Below are positions 13,401-25,374 of a stretch of DNA of 64,000 bases, in pieces (the stretch's first letter is position 1; every line of letters starts with the position of its first letter). The notes under the pieces were generated by a model. It was given only the letters and a program-made list of their open reading frames with translations. It was not told the origin of the DNA and made no database searches. This DNA is from Alnus glutinosa (taxonomy: Eukaryota; Streptophyta; Magnoliopsida; Fagales; Betulaceae). The position numbers and the translations under genes are program-made. The stretch covers positions 28,826,001 to 28,890,000 of the forward strand of contig NC_084891.1 of assembly GCF_958979055.1 (NCBI RefSeq), in the 5' to 3' direction.

Positions 13401-14825
13401 AAAGGCGCCTAGCACATTTGGGGTCACATCTCCCACATTTGATTGGCAAAATGCTCCAACAAATAGTGACCCATCGTTCTTCACCTTAAAACCTTGGCTG
13501 CTTGTTTTGCTGCAAGGCTTTCCTCCCGTGGCTTTGATTGTTTGTGCTTTCTCAACTAGTGTGCCAGTATCTATCTCAAACGGGAATTATAATTAAACAG
13601 TTTTTTTATCACGACTACCATAAATTCATATCATAAAACTTGAGATTATATACATATATAGAGATCGATGAACTTACTGGATGTGTTAGCGGGGTTGGTG
13701 ATTGGTGTGGAGGAAGATTTAGCGTTGGAAGTGAACCAGTCCTCGAAGAACCTGGCAGCCGCACCTTTGTTGTCCCCACTGACGAGCTTGTTGTCTCTGC
13801 TCATGGAAGTTCCATGCGTTGCGTGCCAACTGAAGGCTCCAATGTCCTTTCCACTTGCACCATCAACAAACTTGAGAAGAGTCATTTGGGTATCCACGTT
13901 GTTTGGGTACCGTGCTCTCTCCTCTGCTGGGTTCAACAAATAAGCACTTGGGCTCCTGTTTATCCCCGCGTTTTCCACGTCCCCTACAAAACATTAACGC
14001 ACTAATTTTATTCTAAGTTCGTGTCATGCATGTTAAAAATTTACGGAATAGTGTATATTCCCACTGCAGTAGGGAAAGTGCTAACCTTTGTTTATGAAAA
14101 TTGAACCAGGCTTGAGATTATTGTGAGCCTGAACAATGCTCTGCTCGATTGCGTCAACAATGGCGTCAAATGATTGTTGCACGAAACCTAGAGAAGTAAC
14201 AGAGTAAACCAAGTACTGCAAGTAACCCCCTGGTCCAGCATGAGTATGGATGCCGCTGATTGCTACATTTTCCTCCGTGTATAAATTTCCAAACCTTCAA
14301 AAATACCCAACAAAAAAAAAATATCATATATGCATTAGTCAAACAGTTACGATCGACTCCGGGCCTCGAGTCGAAGATCGTAGGGGATTCCGTGCACTAG
14401 CATCAGTTGCTAGTGCTCTTACACTTTGCTTGGCTTTAATTGGTCTACCTTGATTTTAGCCTCTCTACCACTTTTATGGTGACAAGCTGTGAAGCCATGC
14501 CGGCGTCAAGATTGACAAAAGCGAACCTTGGACCTTGAGAACTCTCGGCAATAACAAAAGCCCTAGCTCTTAGCCTGAAATGGATACCGGCGGTGGTTTG
14601 GTCGAAGTTAGCGTAACCCATCATGTTCACCCCGGCAGCAGGACCAGTCATGTCGTAGCTCCCCACCCCTATCAAGTATTCCCCATTTGTGGCACCAAAC
14701 ACGCCACAAAAAACGCCGAGAACAATTACAAGTAACGCACAATGTGGGCATTGATGATGCATTGTGCTACCCATCATCCTGTTTGATGTCCAACAAATTT
14801 GATTTGGGGGCAAAGATGCATACAA
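10496..14825 (-). CDS. Neutral/alkaline ceramidase (N-acylsphingosine amidohydrolase)
   Basis: Hydrolyses ceramide to a sphingoid base and a fatty acid; plant members act in the secretory pathway or at membranes. Exons from 5' to 3': 14449-14825, 14086-14294, 13678-13983, 13318-13570, 12927-13185, 12151-12276, 11673-11736, 11240-11409 and 10496-11041. All have GT-AG borders, and they sum to 770 codons, the usual plant length. A hydrophobic stretch (CALLVIVLGVFCGVFGA, about residues 28-45) looks like a signal peptide or anchor. In-frame Met residues at 17, 18 and 22 are alternative starts. Further motifs are EYLIGVGSYDMTGPAAG, GIHTHAGPGGYLQ (zinc His pair), WHATHGTSMS, CLGRGPGYPDE and VPGEFTTMAGRRLR. 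In the family signature NxGDVSPN the nucleophile Ser is Thr here (GDVTPN, ACC codon at 13422-13424). No stop or frame break was seen. Confidence 0.93.
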
Positions 14826-15299
14826 AGCCGGCGTAAAGTTTGAACTAACTTCTTGTGATTTTTAACGTTGTTGTTTCTTAGGATTTAGTGACGAGATTCT
14901 TTGCATGTGTTGGACCCGGCCAAGAAAAGAATTGAAGGAGAATTCTTGGATTGTTTCGTCTATTTGCCAAGGGGTCTGAGTTGGCACAAGTGCATCATTT
15001 CTTAGATTTCTCCGTACGTGAGATGGACTAGGTTTGCTTTTCTCCATTAACAACGGGTATTATGTAGCTTCAATCGCTTACGCCCTCACAAACAAAAGTT
15101 TCTACACGTGACCTTATTCTCCTTCCGCTTGTCAAGACGTACGCTAAAATCGAAGCACATAGCGTTTGAGACATGATATGTTGTCCTCTCGTGACATAAT
15201 TATTAGCTTTTTTATTAAACAATAAATCATAAATCATGTAAATGGGTTGGAGTTTGATTTTATGTTTTTTCTTTAAAAAATTAATCAATAAAAGTCAAT
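14826..15299. other. Upstream region of the ceramidase gene
   Basis: Promoter and 5' UTR side of the - strand ceramidase. The block at about 15000-15100 (GTGAGATGGACTAGGTTTG, GTATTATGTAGCTTCAAT) is found again at about 20590-20690. No coding region recognised. Confidence 0.55.
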
Positions 15300-15598
15300 A
15301 GTTGTGTTTTTGGATAGCAAAATATCATTTTTAAAAGTGTTTACATCTAGCTAGTCAATTTAATTAGAAAAATATTTGATAAACATTTATTTTTTAATTT
15401 ATAACATTCTTTTTTCTATCAATAAAGAATAAAGAAATTATTAAAAAATAATATTTAAATAAAATAGTGAAAATGAGTAGTTAAAATAGAGAATAGATAT
15501 ATGTGCTTTGAAAAATTAGGTAGCTAAAATAGAAATATGTAATTTTTCAGCTAAAATTGAGAACAAATTTGCGAAGCTAGATGCGAATGCTCTTTACA
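15300..15598. mobile_element. AT-rich MITE, GAGCATTCGCATC end family
   Basis: The right end, read in reverse, is GAGCATTCGCATCTAGCTTC. Nearly the same end occurs at 55.48-55.51 kb and, in part, at 48.27 kb. The duplicate of this region at 20.6-20.7 kb lacks the block between roughly 15110 and 15598, which fits an insertion. The left border is approximate. Confidence 0.45.
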
Positions 15599-16493
15599 TT
15601 TAGGGCACTCATTGGTGGAAAATTATGCCGAAAAGAAAAGAAAAGAAAAAAAGAAAGAAATTGGGAAAAAAAATGTAAAATCAGACGATATAGTTTACTT
15701 GATTTGCAATAAACTCCACGTGGTATCAAAATGTTTTAAGAGCTCTCTGTTACATGCGTAAATAACAAATTATTCATTATTGTCAAATTTTGTTAAAAAC
15801 TTGACGGGTTATATGAGTTAGTGTACTGTGTCAAAGCCAATAAAAATATGATACTTGTCCCTTATAATAAAAAATATAAAATATTAAAACTATAAATGTA
15901 TAAAAAAATTAAAATGAGAATGAAAGTCTAAAAAAAGTTTATAAAAAAAAATTGGAGGCAGTAGGCGGGAACAATCAACTCCAATTACCTAACCCACAGC
16001 TACTAAACACATTAAGTATACACCTACTAATTAAATACATGGGTTAAACACTTTATTCATACCTATGGTTTGATAATTTTATTTTTTGTCCCATGTGCTT
16101 TCATTTGTGTCACCAGATAGTACTTGTGCTATGGAAAAAGATGGAGATAGTACCTCCGTTCATTTTTTCGTTCAAAACTAATGTCTGGCCATGGCATCGG
16201 ACAAGTGTCGGTGTGATAATGCAATACCTGTCTTCAGATGCAACGTCAGTGCCACGTCAGCACTGATGTGGCTACAATTTTTTTTCCTTTTCTTTTAATT
16301 TTAAGGATTTTTTTTTTTTTAAAAAAAAAAAAAAATGTAGTAACCACCCCTTTGGACCACATGCAGGTGTTAAATTTACTTAGTTTTCTCAAGCTTTTCT
16401 GTATGTTCATATTGCATTACTTTGTGTTAAATTTAGCGACAAAATCTACATTTTTGCTTTGTGTTCTCTCTGTGGTATGACGGTGTGCCAAAT
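15599..16493. other. Gene-free AT-rich stretch
   Basis: AT-rich DNA with long A/T runs. At 16070-16270 there is text typical of one arm of a foldback element (TTTGTCCCATGTGCTTTCAT). No gene is supported; the ORF at 16238-16480 is low complexity. Confidence 0.5.
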
Positions 16494-17615
16494 TAAATTG
16501 ACATTACAAAAAAACCAAGATTTAGTGACAGTGAATAGTATTGTAAATGGCAAAAAAAAAAAAAGACGACACTAACCGTATGGTGACATTTGAATATTAT
16601 CGTTTATTAAACGACACTAAACGTAGGGCCGGTCGAGAATTTGTGATAAGGGTCAAACGACATTAAACTGTAATTTCAAAAAAAAAAAAAAAAAAAAAAA
16701 TGTTCAGATTCTCTCTTTCATTTTTTATTTTTAAAAAAAATTCTCCCTTTCTTCCTTTGCCTTTTCTTCTTCTTCACCCCTGATGTATGCATGTGTTTTG
16801 AATGATGAAGTTGAACAACTTGATTGGAAACTGGAAAGTTAATCCAAAAAAAAATAAAAATCTAGAGGCTGCTTTTTGTGGGATTGAATTCTTTGACTAG
16901 CAATGACGGTCAATATTCTGCAAATCTTAACCACCAACTAATTTCACCTCCAAAACAGCGGCCAAATCTATGCATTTGAGGAAGTCAGTTAACATGAATA
17001 TTACATAGGATGTCCCCTAAAAAATGAACAGAAAAACCTGGTAAGTCACATAGGAGTAAGGTTGTGTACAGTAGAAATAAAAATGTCGTCCAATTTCAGG
17101 TAGAGATTTGTTCGGTATATCTACCCAACAGGAATGCCGGTTCTTCTCTTATCCTCCACATTAACAATTCCCAAAAGAACCTCCTTCATGACCTATATCC
17201 TTCTTCCAAACTGGGATGTCGTTGATGTAGGCATTTCATTGCAAGCATAGCGCATCAAGTCCGCATTTGTGGCATCCAATTCCTTATGGAGCTGAAGGAC
17301 ATGCCTTTGGAGGATTGAGATGGCTCCAACACACCCAAAGACTGACATGCATTTTTAATTTCCTTAAAACTTGCAGGCGTTCCAGGGAGAATTGGAGTAG
17401 CTGGAAGAGGCCAGACATCTTCACCTTTAGTCACTAAATTTTAGTGATTTTAGTGACATTTGGGACTAAATGTCACTAAAATTTTAAATTATTGTCATTT
17501 CGGACTAAACGTCACTTAAGTTTAATGTAGTTTGGGACTAAACGTCACTATTTAGCATCGTTTGTACAAGCGACGCTAAATTAGCCATAAATTTTTATAG
17601 GAGGGGACTATCCTC
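16494..17615. mobile_element. Non-autonomous CACTA-like DNA transposon carrying a unique insert
   Basis: The left edge CATTACAAAAAAACCAAG resembles the CACTACAAAAA terminus of CACTA elements. The subterminal motif TTTAGTGAC / GGGACTAAACGTCACT is repeated near both ends (16515-16665 and 17430-17590). The middle (about 16990-17400) is less AT-rich and looks like single-copy, possibly exon-derived DNA, but I cannot name it. The same subterminal motif flanks the hairpin element at 53.2-54.2 kb. Borders are approximate. Confidence 0.5.
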
Positions 17616-18400
17616 CGATGAGTATATATAGCTCTATAAGGATTTTATAAATATTTCCCTTGACTCTACAACTTCTTCTCGAATCTTTGGCTCATGACTT
17701 TCTTGCATTGAAATTGCCATACAAACATTTGATTTCCTCCAATAAATCAAGTTTGTAAGTAGAAATTTTGTGTCAAAAAACTATCTAAATAAAATTTAGC
17801 ATTGTAAAACTTTCACCATATCTATCAATAAAACTACAAGATATTTATACATATATGAATCAAATATTATTTGAATGATTTTGTTGTGATCAAGTGAAAT
17901 GTATTTATTATTTTTCTAAGCAAATACATTTAATGTTTTTGTTAGATCACATCATATACATTTTAAATGACTGCCAAAACTTGTGAACCGAAGGAATTGG
18001 AAAAAAAAAATAAAAAAATCACAAATTATACTCCTTGTTTAATTTAGATTTTTGTAACTGGTTATGCCAATTCTTACATAATCACACTAGACTGTGGATA
18101 CTTGAAAAACACAAAACTAGGGTGGCGCTGGCTTGAGAGCTAGCGAGAGAGCTACGAAGATTAAGATTTCATAAATTTTTACCAATTAATGATCACTAGG
18201 GGTTTCAACTTTGTAGTGTTTAATTTTGAGTAAACAATTAATAGGATTATACAAAAGTGTGGAGGGATGGCCGGATGGAACATTAGGAATAAGGAAAAAT
18301 TCTTACTACTGATCGATCAGTCACCAAGTTTTTCTAAAGAAAAATCTTAGTTTATAAAGATGAGACTGATCGATGATCAGTATCCTATTTTTTATTGTGA
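17616..18400. other. Gene-free AT-rich spacer
   Basis: No gene, clear repeat border or RNA gene was seen in this stretch. Confidence 0.5.
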
Positions 18401-19865
18401 CACATTGTTGAAAAAAGTCAGGAAACAAAAAAAATCATTCCTGACCTTTTACAAAGTGCCAGAATATTTAATTTTCTTGACACTTAATTTTATGTGTCAA
18501 GAAAATTGTAAATTTTTTTTTGACACTTAAATATGTGTCAGAATATTATAATTTAATGACATATAAATTAAAATTCCTGTCATTTACACATATGCCAGGA
18601 ATATTTTTGCAAAATTTGAAATCCTGCCTAATTAATTTTTGTTTGGCGCTTGATATTCTAACTAGCCCCACTTTTCTTTTAATAACTGACATTATATCTT
18701 TCTTTACTATGATAATTAGACGATCATCTCTCTCCCTCTCACTTATATCTCTCTCTCTCTCTCCTCTGGGATGCAGCGCTGCCCTCGTTTAAAGTTAGTA
18801 TCTGTTAAATAGTTGCTTACACTTTTCGTTTCAGTCAGTTTCTAGACTTCTTGGGTTGTTCATATACTTGTTCCACAGAAGGAGGGTGCCTTAGATCTAA
18901 TAAAGGCCCATGGAATAATCCTGACATAATGAAGGCAAGCTTTTTCTTATAAATTTTTTTTTAACGCTTGAAATTTATATTATACTGGGTATTTGAAATT
19001 AAACATGGTCTCCCCATGTTTAGCTTGTACATCAAGTGGAAGCCATGTTTTGTGAGGTAAATTATCAGTTTTTATTGACCAGCAGAAATTCGACGCTTAT
19101 ACTAAGATACGTCCAGTACTGAAGGCAAGTCTTAGTTTCATTGTCAGAAGTACGATGATGCATTATTAGTATATCTTGTTCCTATATGTCTCATTCTTTT
19201 CTTTTCTTTTTTTTTTTTTTTTTTTTTTTTTTCTTCTTTCTAAATTCAGGGAAGATTTAGTGATACATCATCATCAGGACGGCAGAGACTTCACATGCTG
19301 GGATTTTGTAGCTTGTTTTTGACTATGGGATTTTCTCCTTAATTTTTTGTAGTAGCTAGTATAGTACTTGGATGTTTCTTAATTATTAGTTAGGATTGTT
19401 TTTTGTTCTTTTGTTATCTTAATTAAACATATGACATGTTTTCCCTTGATTTTTGTCAATTTCGTGTTATATATATATTAACAAGTTTCATAAAATTTGA
19501 TTATGCTGGAATTATTCCAGTATAATCATTTTTTTTTTTTTTTAAATTGGAAAACAGGTTTTCTGACACATAAATTATGTGCCAAAAAACAAATAGAAAC
19601 CTACATATACAATATGTGCCAGGAAACCAAATTTCGTGGCACATATATCATGTGCCAAAAAATCATATTTCCTGACACATAACTTATGTGTCAAGAAATT
19701 TTCCTGTCACACAAGTTATGTGACAGGAAACAAACTTTCTCGACTACAAAGCTGCGACATTAGAAATAGGTGAGGAATTAAAGGTCAGGAATGGTTTCTT
19801 GACATTTAATACTTACTTCTTGACACATAATAAATGCCAATAAAAGCCCTTTTTTTTTTGTAGTG
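18401..19865. mobile_element. Non-autonomous CACTA-like DNA transposon
   Basis: The right end, read on the - strand, is CACTACAAAAAAAAAAGGGC, the classic CACTA terminus. The left end CACATTGTTGAAAAAAGTCA is a degenerate partner. Dense subterminal repeats of the type TGACACATAA / TTATGTGTCA and CATTCCTGACC occur near both ends, as in En/Spm elements. The core (about 18780-19420) lacks a transposase reading frame and may hold captured exon-like pieces. No clean 3-bp target duplication was seen. Confidence 0.65.
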
Positions 19866-21203
19866 CATAGACCTAAAATGATATTTCAACAAACCAAATG
19901 CAACTAAATAAATTCGTTTGAATATTGTTTTTCATGAACTAAAAACTACTCTCCACTATAGTTATCAAATAAAAATTAAAACAATATTTTTGTATATATG
20001 CAATCAAACAACTATAGTTATCAAATAAGAATATTATTACGAAATATCTCGATCAACAGTTTTTTAGAAAAGCAAATGGGGTAAAACAAAATGGTGTGAT
20101 TGTGTCACGAATCTCATAATGTCATTACAGCCGGCCTACAGCTAGAACAAAGTGGCCGGTGTGGACTGTGTGGCTTCAATTCAACGCATAAACTAGGAAA
20201 TATCATGACAGAATATTAGATTAAAAAAATAATAATAATAATAATAAAAATCAGTGGAATGGAGATTGAAAAGGTACTTGAAGGCTTGCCCATGCAAAAA
20301 TTGATCTGCCGCGGCCATGCTTGTTCAGTTTCTACATTGCTGCCCTTACTGCGTTAAATATTTACGTTGCTCCCGCGGAAGCTATTGCTCATGTTTATTT
20401 TGTCATTTAACACATTTTAATTGTTGATCATGATAGATTTAGACTGTTTAAGGTTTGAGTATAACATGATTTTTGTTCTTCACCAAAGTATGCAATACAA
20501 ACAAGACAAAATTAATGTAGTTTTGCTTTTACCTTGGTTGTTCTTCTACCTTCTTCTTTCTTTACCAATGTATATATATTATGTAGCTTTTTAGGTTTTC
20601 TCCCTATGTGAGATGGACTAGGTTTGTTTTTGTCCATTAACAATGGGTATTATGTAGCTTCAATAGCCAATTATGCCCTTTCTACATGACCTCCCTGTAG
20701 GCCAGTACTCATCGGTGGCAAATTGTGCAGAAAATAACTAATTACTGTGACTTTTATGGAAATCGGGATCCCTACAATTATCTGTCTTCATTGCACATAA
20801 TACAGGCAGTCCCACAAGGGCACAAAGAGGATGATGTGTTGCTCACATGCTCCACCTTGGGCGCAGGAAGGCACTGCAGTTTCCCTTTCTATGATGGCAG
20901 CTCGAATTCAATGCAATTTGAACAATCAATTTTATGAGGAATGCCATATCCTTTTTTAAGTGCATATTTTCTGTGGTTACAGGGAAACTCAGAATTAGAT
21001 TTTAGATGTCGTATCATCGTCGAATTTTGAAATTATTAGTAATTTTTACTGCTACGTCAAGGAGTGTAGACTTGAAAGTGCATGCAGCATTCCTCCAATT
21101 TTATTACCTTTTTATGGACTTGATGTTATAACTACGTTTTTTTTTTTTTTTTGGAAGCAAAAGGGGAATAGAAGATGTCTTTTCCACTTTTGATCCAAAT
21201 AGA
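19866..21203. other. Intergenic stretch with a partial copy of the ceramidase upstream region
   Basis: About 20585-20740 repeats the sequence found at 15000-15100 plus 15600-15640 upstream of the ceramidase gene. The 70-codon ORF at 20725-20937 has no motif I recognise, and no intact gene is seen. Confidence 0.55.
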
Positions 21204-21533
21204 TGTTGAATAATAAACTTAATTTTAATAACATTTATTTGAGTATTTTGTTATTCTTGTAAGTTACTAAGAAGTGACTTGAAGAGGTTATATCTTTTGG
21301 ATTTTCAAGAATTATTTTACATATGAGTTACATGAGAATTATTTAAGATGTAAATGAATGGAGTTAATGTGAAGAACTTAAAAGGGTTATTTGTATCCTA
21401 TAAATACTAATGTAATTAAGCAAGTTATTTTTAATTAAGTTGAATAAAAGAATACAAAGTTCCCTATCAATTTATTGTCTCTCTTCCTTTTCATTCTCTC
21501 TCTTAGTGTGTATGTGGTTTCCAATTTCCAACA
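21204..21533 (+). repeat. 5' LTR of the Copia fossil
   Basis: Direct repeat partner of 25047-25374, with TG...CA type ends, a TATAAATACT box near 21399, and a CT-rich tail. Confidence 0.9.
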
Positions 21534-24019
21534 AACTGGTATCAAAGCACAGCTTATCGATCCTAGAGAAATGGCCAATTCAACCTTTCCATTTCAATTC
21601 CCTCACATTTTTAAAAACAATTTTGATAAATGGTGCATTCGTATGAAGGCATTGCTTGGATCACAAGATACTTGAGAGATTGTAGAAAAAGGCTACGGTG
21701 AGCCTAGTGATGAAGCTCCTTTGAGTTTGAATCAAAGAGAGACTTTGCAGAAACTTCGAAAGAAGGATCAACAAGCTCTCACTCTTATTTGTCAATGTTT
21801 GGATGAAGATATGTTCGAGAAGGTGGCGGATGCAACCACCTCCAAGCAAGCATGAGAGATTCTCCTAACTATTACCAAGGAGTTGATAAAGTGAAGAAAG
21901 TTCGCCTTCAAACATTAAGAGGCGAATTTGAAGTTTTATGAATGAAAGAATCCGAGTCGATCGCGGATTATTTTTCAAGGGTTTTGGCCATGGTAAATCA
22001 AATGAAGAGATATGGAGAAAGATTGGAGGATGTTCGAGTCATCGAAAAGATCATTTATTCCTTGCAACAAAGATTTGACTATATCGTTGTCGCTATTGAA
22101 GAGTCAAAAGATTTAGAAACCATGAGTATTGATCAAGTCATGGGATCTGTTCAAGCTCATGAAGAAAGGCTCAACAAGAAGAAATAAGAGCTATTATAAC
22201 AGGTTCTAGCTACAAAGATTTGTTTCAAAGATAAGGAAGAAGAACAAGAAATGAGTCAAAGAGGACAAGGATGTGGACATGGACAAGGTCGTGGCCGTGG
22301 TAAAGGAATAGGAAGAGGCGAACGTAATAGTTTCAATTACGAAAAGAGAGATAAAGCATCAAGAGGACGAGGACAAGGAAATAATTTGAAGGAATGTGGA
22401 AGAAAGTATGATAAATCTTAAGTTCAATGTTATAATTGCCAAAAACATGGTCATTATGCTTGGGAGTGTGGAAGCCATACTAACAATGTTAAAGAGAAAG
22501 TTAATTATGCTGAAAACGAGGAAGCGGAGCTCACTTTGTTGCTTACTTATAACGGAGAAGAAAGAGGAGAGAAGAACTCGTTGTATCTGGATAACGTGGC
22601 AAGCAACCATATGTATGGAGACAAAAACAATTTTGTGGAGCTTGTTGAATCGGTGAGTGGGAATGTTACTTTTAGAGACTTGTCTAAAGTTCTAATAAAA
22701 GGGAAATGTACAATCTTAATTCACTTGAAAAATGGAGAACATCAATTTATTACAAACATTTATTTTGTTCAAAGTATGAAAAGTAATATTTTGAGCTTGG
22801 GACAACTCTTGAAAAAAGACTATGAAATTCACATGAAAAATCGTAGTATTTTACTAAGAGATGACAAGAAGAATTTGATAGCCAAAGTTTCCATGACAAG
22901 CAATAGAATGTTTTTATTAAATATTCAAACGGATGTGGCTAAATGTCTCAAGACTTGTTTGAAAGATTCATCTTGGCTTTGGCATTTGAGGTTCGGATAT
23001 GAAAATTTTGGCGGATTAAAATTATTGGCACAAAAGAAGATGATGAATGGCTTGCTTTCAATTAATCAACTGGATCAACTTTGCGAGAGATGTCTTGTCG
23101 GCAAACAATTCCGGAAAAGCTTTCCAAAAGAATCTACTACAAGAGCAAATGAGCCACTTCAACTTGTTCATGCGGATGTTTGTGGACCAATTAAGCCATC
23201 TCAATTCGGAAAAAAACTGTTACTTCCTCCTTTTCATTGATGACTTTAGTCGAAAAACTTGGGTTCATTTTTTGAATGAAAAATCTCAAGTCTTTGAAAT
23301 TTTCAAAAAATTCAAAGTCTTTGTAGAAAAACAAAGTGTTTATTGTATTAAATCATTGAGATCTTATAGAGGAGGCGAATTTACATCTAATGAATTTAAA
23401 AAAATTTGTGAAGCAAATGGAATTCATCGTCCAATAACGATTCCGAGATCACCACAACAAAATGGTGTTGTTGAAAGAAAGAATATGACAATTCTCAATA
23501 TGGCTCGAAGCATGTTGAAGACAAAGAGAATGCTTAAAGAATTTTGGGCGGAGGTTGTTGATTGTGCTGTCAATTTATCAAACCGTTGTCCTACAAAAAG
23601 CCTATGGAACAAAACACCACAAGAAGCATGAAGCGGAAAAAAGCCAAGTGTTTCTCATTTACGAGTTTTTGGAAGTATTGGATATACACACGTACTAGAT
23701 CAATAGCGGGCCAAGCTTGATGATAAAAGCAAGAGGTACATTTTCATCGGCTATGATTCAAGTTCTAAAGGCTACAAGCTTTACAATCTAAATTTCGGCA
23801 AAATTGTAATTAGTAGAGATGTGGAGTTTGGTGAACAAGACTTTTGGGATTGGAGCACTCAAGAGGAAGAAAAATATGATTTCTTTCATTTTCTTGAAAA
23901 AAAAAGAAGAAGAGCCAAGAAACGAAGAGTTTGCTACGCCTTCTCCATCACCAACAAATTTTAGTACACCATCATCATCATCTTCGAGAGGAAGTTCTAG
24001 TGAAACACAAAAAAAAAAA

Positions 24020-24500
24020 AAAAAACAAGACATTAGCCACGTGGACATGTGTATTTAGTACACGTGGCAACATTGCCGCGTGCAATAGATCCACGTGGCC
24101 ATCTCGCAACATGTATTAATTAAACGTGTCCACATGGCTACGTAGATTAATACACATGTGTATAATTAACCACGTGTATAATAGTCACGTCGCCAATTAG
24201 CTATGTGGCAAATAAGACACGTGGATAAAATATTCATATTTTTTTTTATTTATTAAAAAATTATTGTTATTATTTTTTAAAAAAATTTAAAATTTTAGTC
24301 ATGTAATTTATTGGCCATGTCACCAATTGGCCATGTGGCACATAAACCACATGGCTAAAATAATCTTATTTTTTATAATTTTTTTCAAGAAATAAAATTT
24401 TTTAAAAATATTTTTAAAATTTAAAATTTTAGCAACGTGCTTTATGACCACATTGCTGGCCAATAGGCCACGTGAGAAATAAACCACGTTGCCATTTGCA
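24020..24500. repeat. CCACGTGGC-rich AT repeat block inside the Copia fossil
   Basis: About a dozen degenerate CACGTGGC / GCCACGTG cores (for example near 24037, 24059, 24091, 24161, 24221 and 24470), spaced by AT-rich DNA. It has no resemblance to the LTR element's own genes. It probably derives from another repeat family, which I cannot name. Confidence 0.6.
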
Positions 24501-25046
24501 TGTTTTGGGGGGAAGGGTCCCGTGCCTCTCGTTTGTTTTAAATTTCTCTTTGATTTCAATTTTTTAATTTTTTTTTTTTTGCTTCTTTTTAAAAGTCGGA
24601 AAGGCGACAAATCCGGCTTCTTAATTTTTTTTTTTTTTTGAAATCTCTCTATCTCTCGTCTCTCCTCATTTTCTTTTTCTTTTTTTTTTTTTCTTATTTT
24701 TTTCTACTCTCGTCTCTCCCCATTTTTCATCAAAAAAATTTCTCACTTTGTTTGTATTTTTTTCTTAGCAGACGACGACTCACCCCCACCTAGACGCACG
24801 ACTCGATCACCAACACCCGGAGAAGCTCGTTTTCGTCGTCGGTGATGGAGAAGAGGTCGGTGGTTTATGGGTCCTTTTGAATTTTGATGGTGATTTTTGG
24901 TCTTTTTGTTACTTTTTTTTTTTTTTTTTTGTCATTTTCTTCTTCTTCTTTTTTTCTTTGTAATATTGTATACGATATACGGAGAAAGGGCCGGATACAA
25001 TATTGATAATAACTTGGAGTCACTTGAAATTAAGTTTAAAAGGGGG

Positions 25047-25374
25047 TGTTGAATAATAAACTTAATTTTAATAACATTTATTTGAGTTCTTTGTTATTCT
25101 TGTAAGTTACTAAGAAGTGACTTGAAGATGTTATGTCTTTTGGGTTTTCAAGAGTTATTTTACATAGGAATTACATGAGAGTTATTTGAGATGTAAATGA
25201 ATAGAGTTAATGTAAAGAACTTAATTACAAGGGTCATTTGTATCCTATAAATACTCATACAAGCAAGTTATTTTTAATCAAGTTTAATAAAAAAATACAA
25301 AGTATTCTCTCAATTTATTGTCTCTCTTCCTTTTCATTCTCTCTCTTAATGTGTGTGGTTTACAATTTTCAACA
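25047..25374 (+). repeat. 3' LTR of the Copia fossil
   Basis: Direct repeat of the 5' LTR, followed by the target duplication ATAGA at 25375-25379. Confidence 0.9.

Larger units (their letters stand above)
21204..25374 (+). mobile_element. Copia-type LTR retrotransposon, fossil copy
   Basis: The two LTRs (21204-21533 and 25047-25374) start TGTTGAATAA and end CAACA, and the 5-bp target duplication ATAGA lies outside both. A primer-binding site like initiator Met tRNA (TGGTATCAAAGC, 21537) follows the left LTR, and a purine tract (AAAAGGGGG) precedes the right LTR. Recognised parts in order are gag-like protein, a CCHC knuckle ([14 protein letters not shown], about 22430), the pre-integrase motif [13 protein letters not shown], and an integrase core ([31 protein letters not shown]) to about 23630. 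This pol order marks Copia. The copy is broken, with several breaks, and unlike sequence fills the rear interior. By eye the LTRs differ at several percent of positions, which suggests an insertion some million years old. Confidence 0.9.

Noticed and set aside
20725-20937. 70-codon ORF next to the ceramidase upstream copy
   Set aside because: I looked for ceramidase exon similarity and found none; no motif or splice context.
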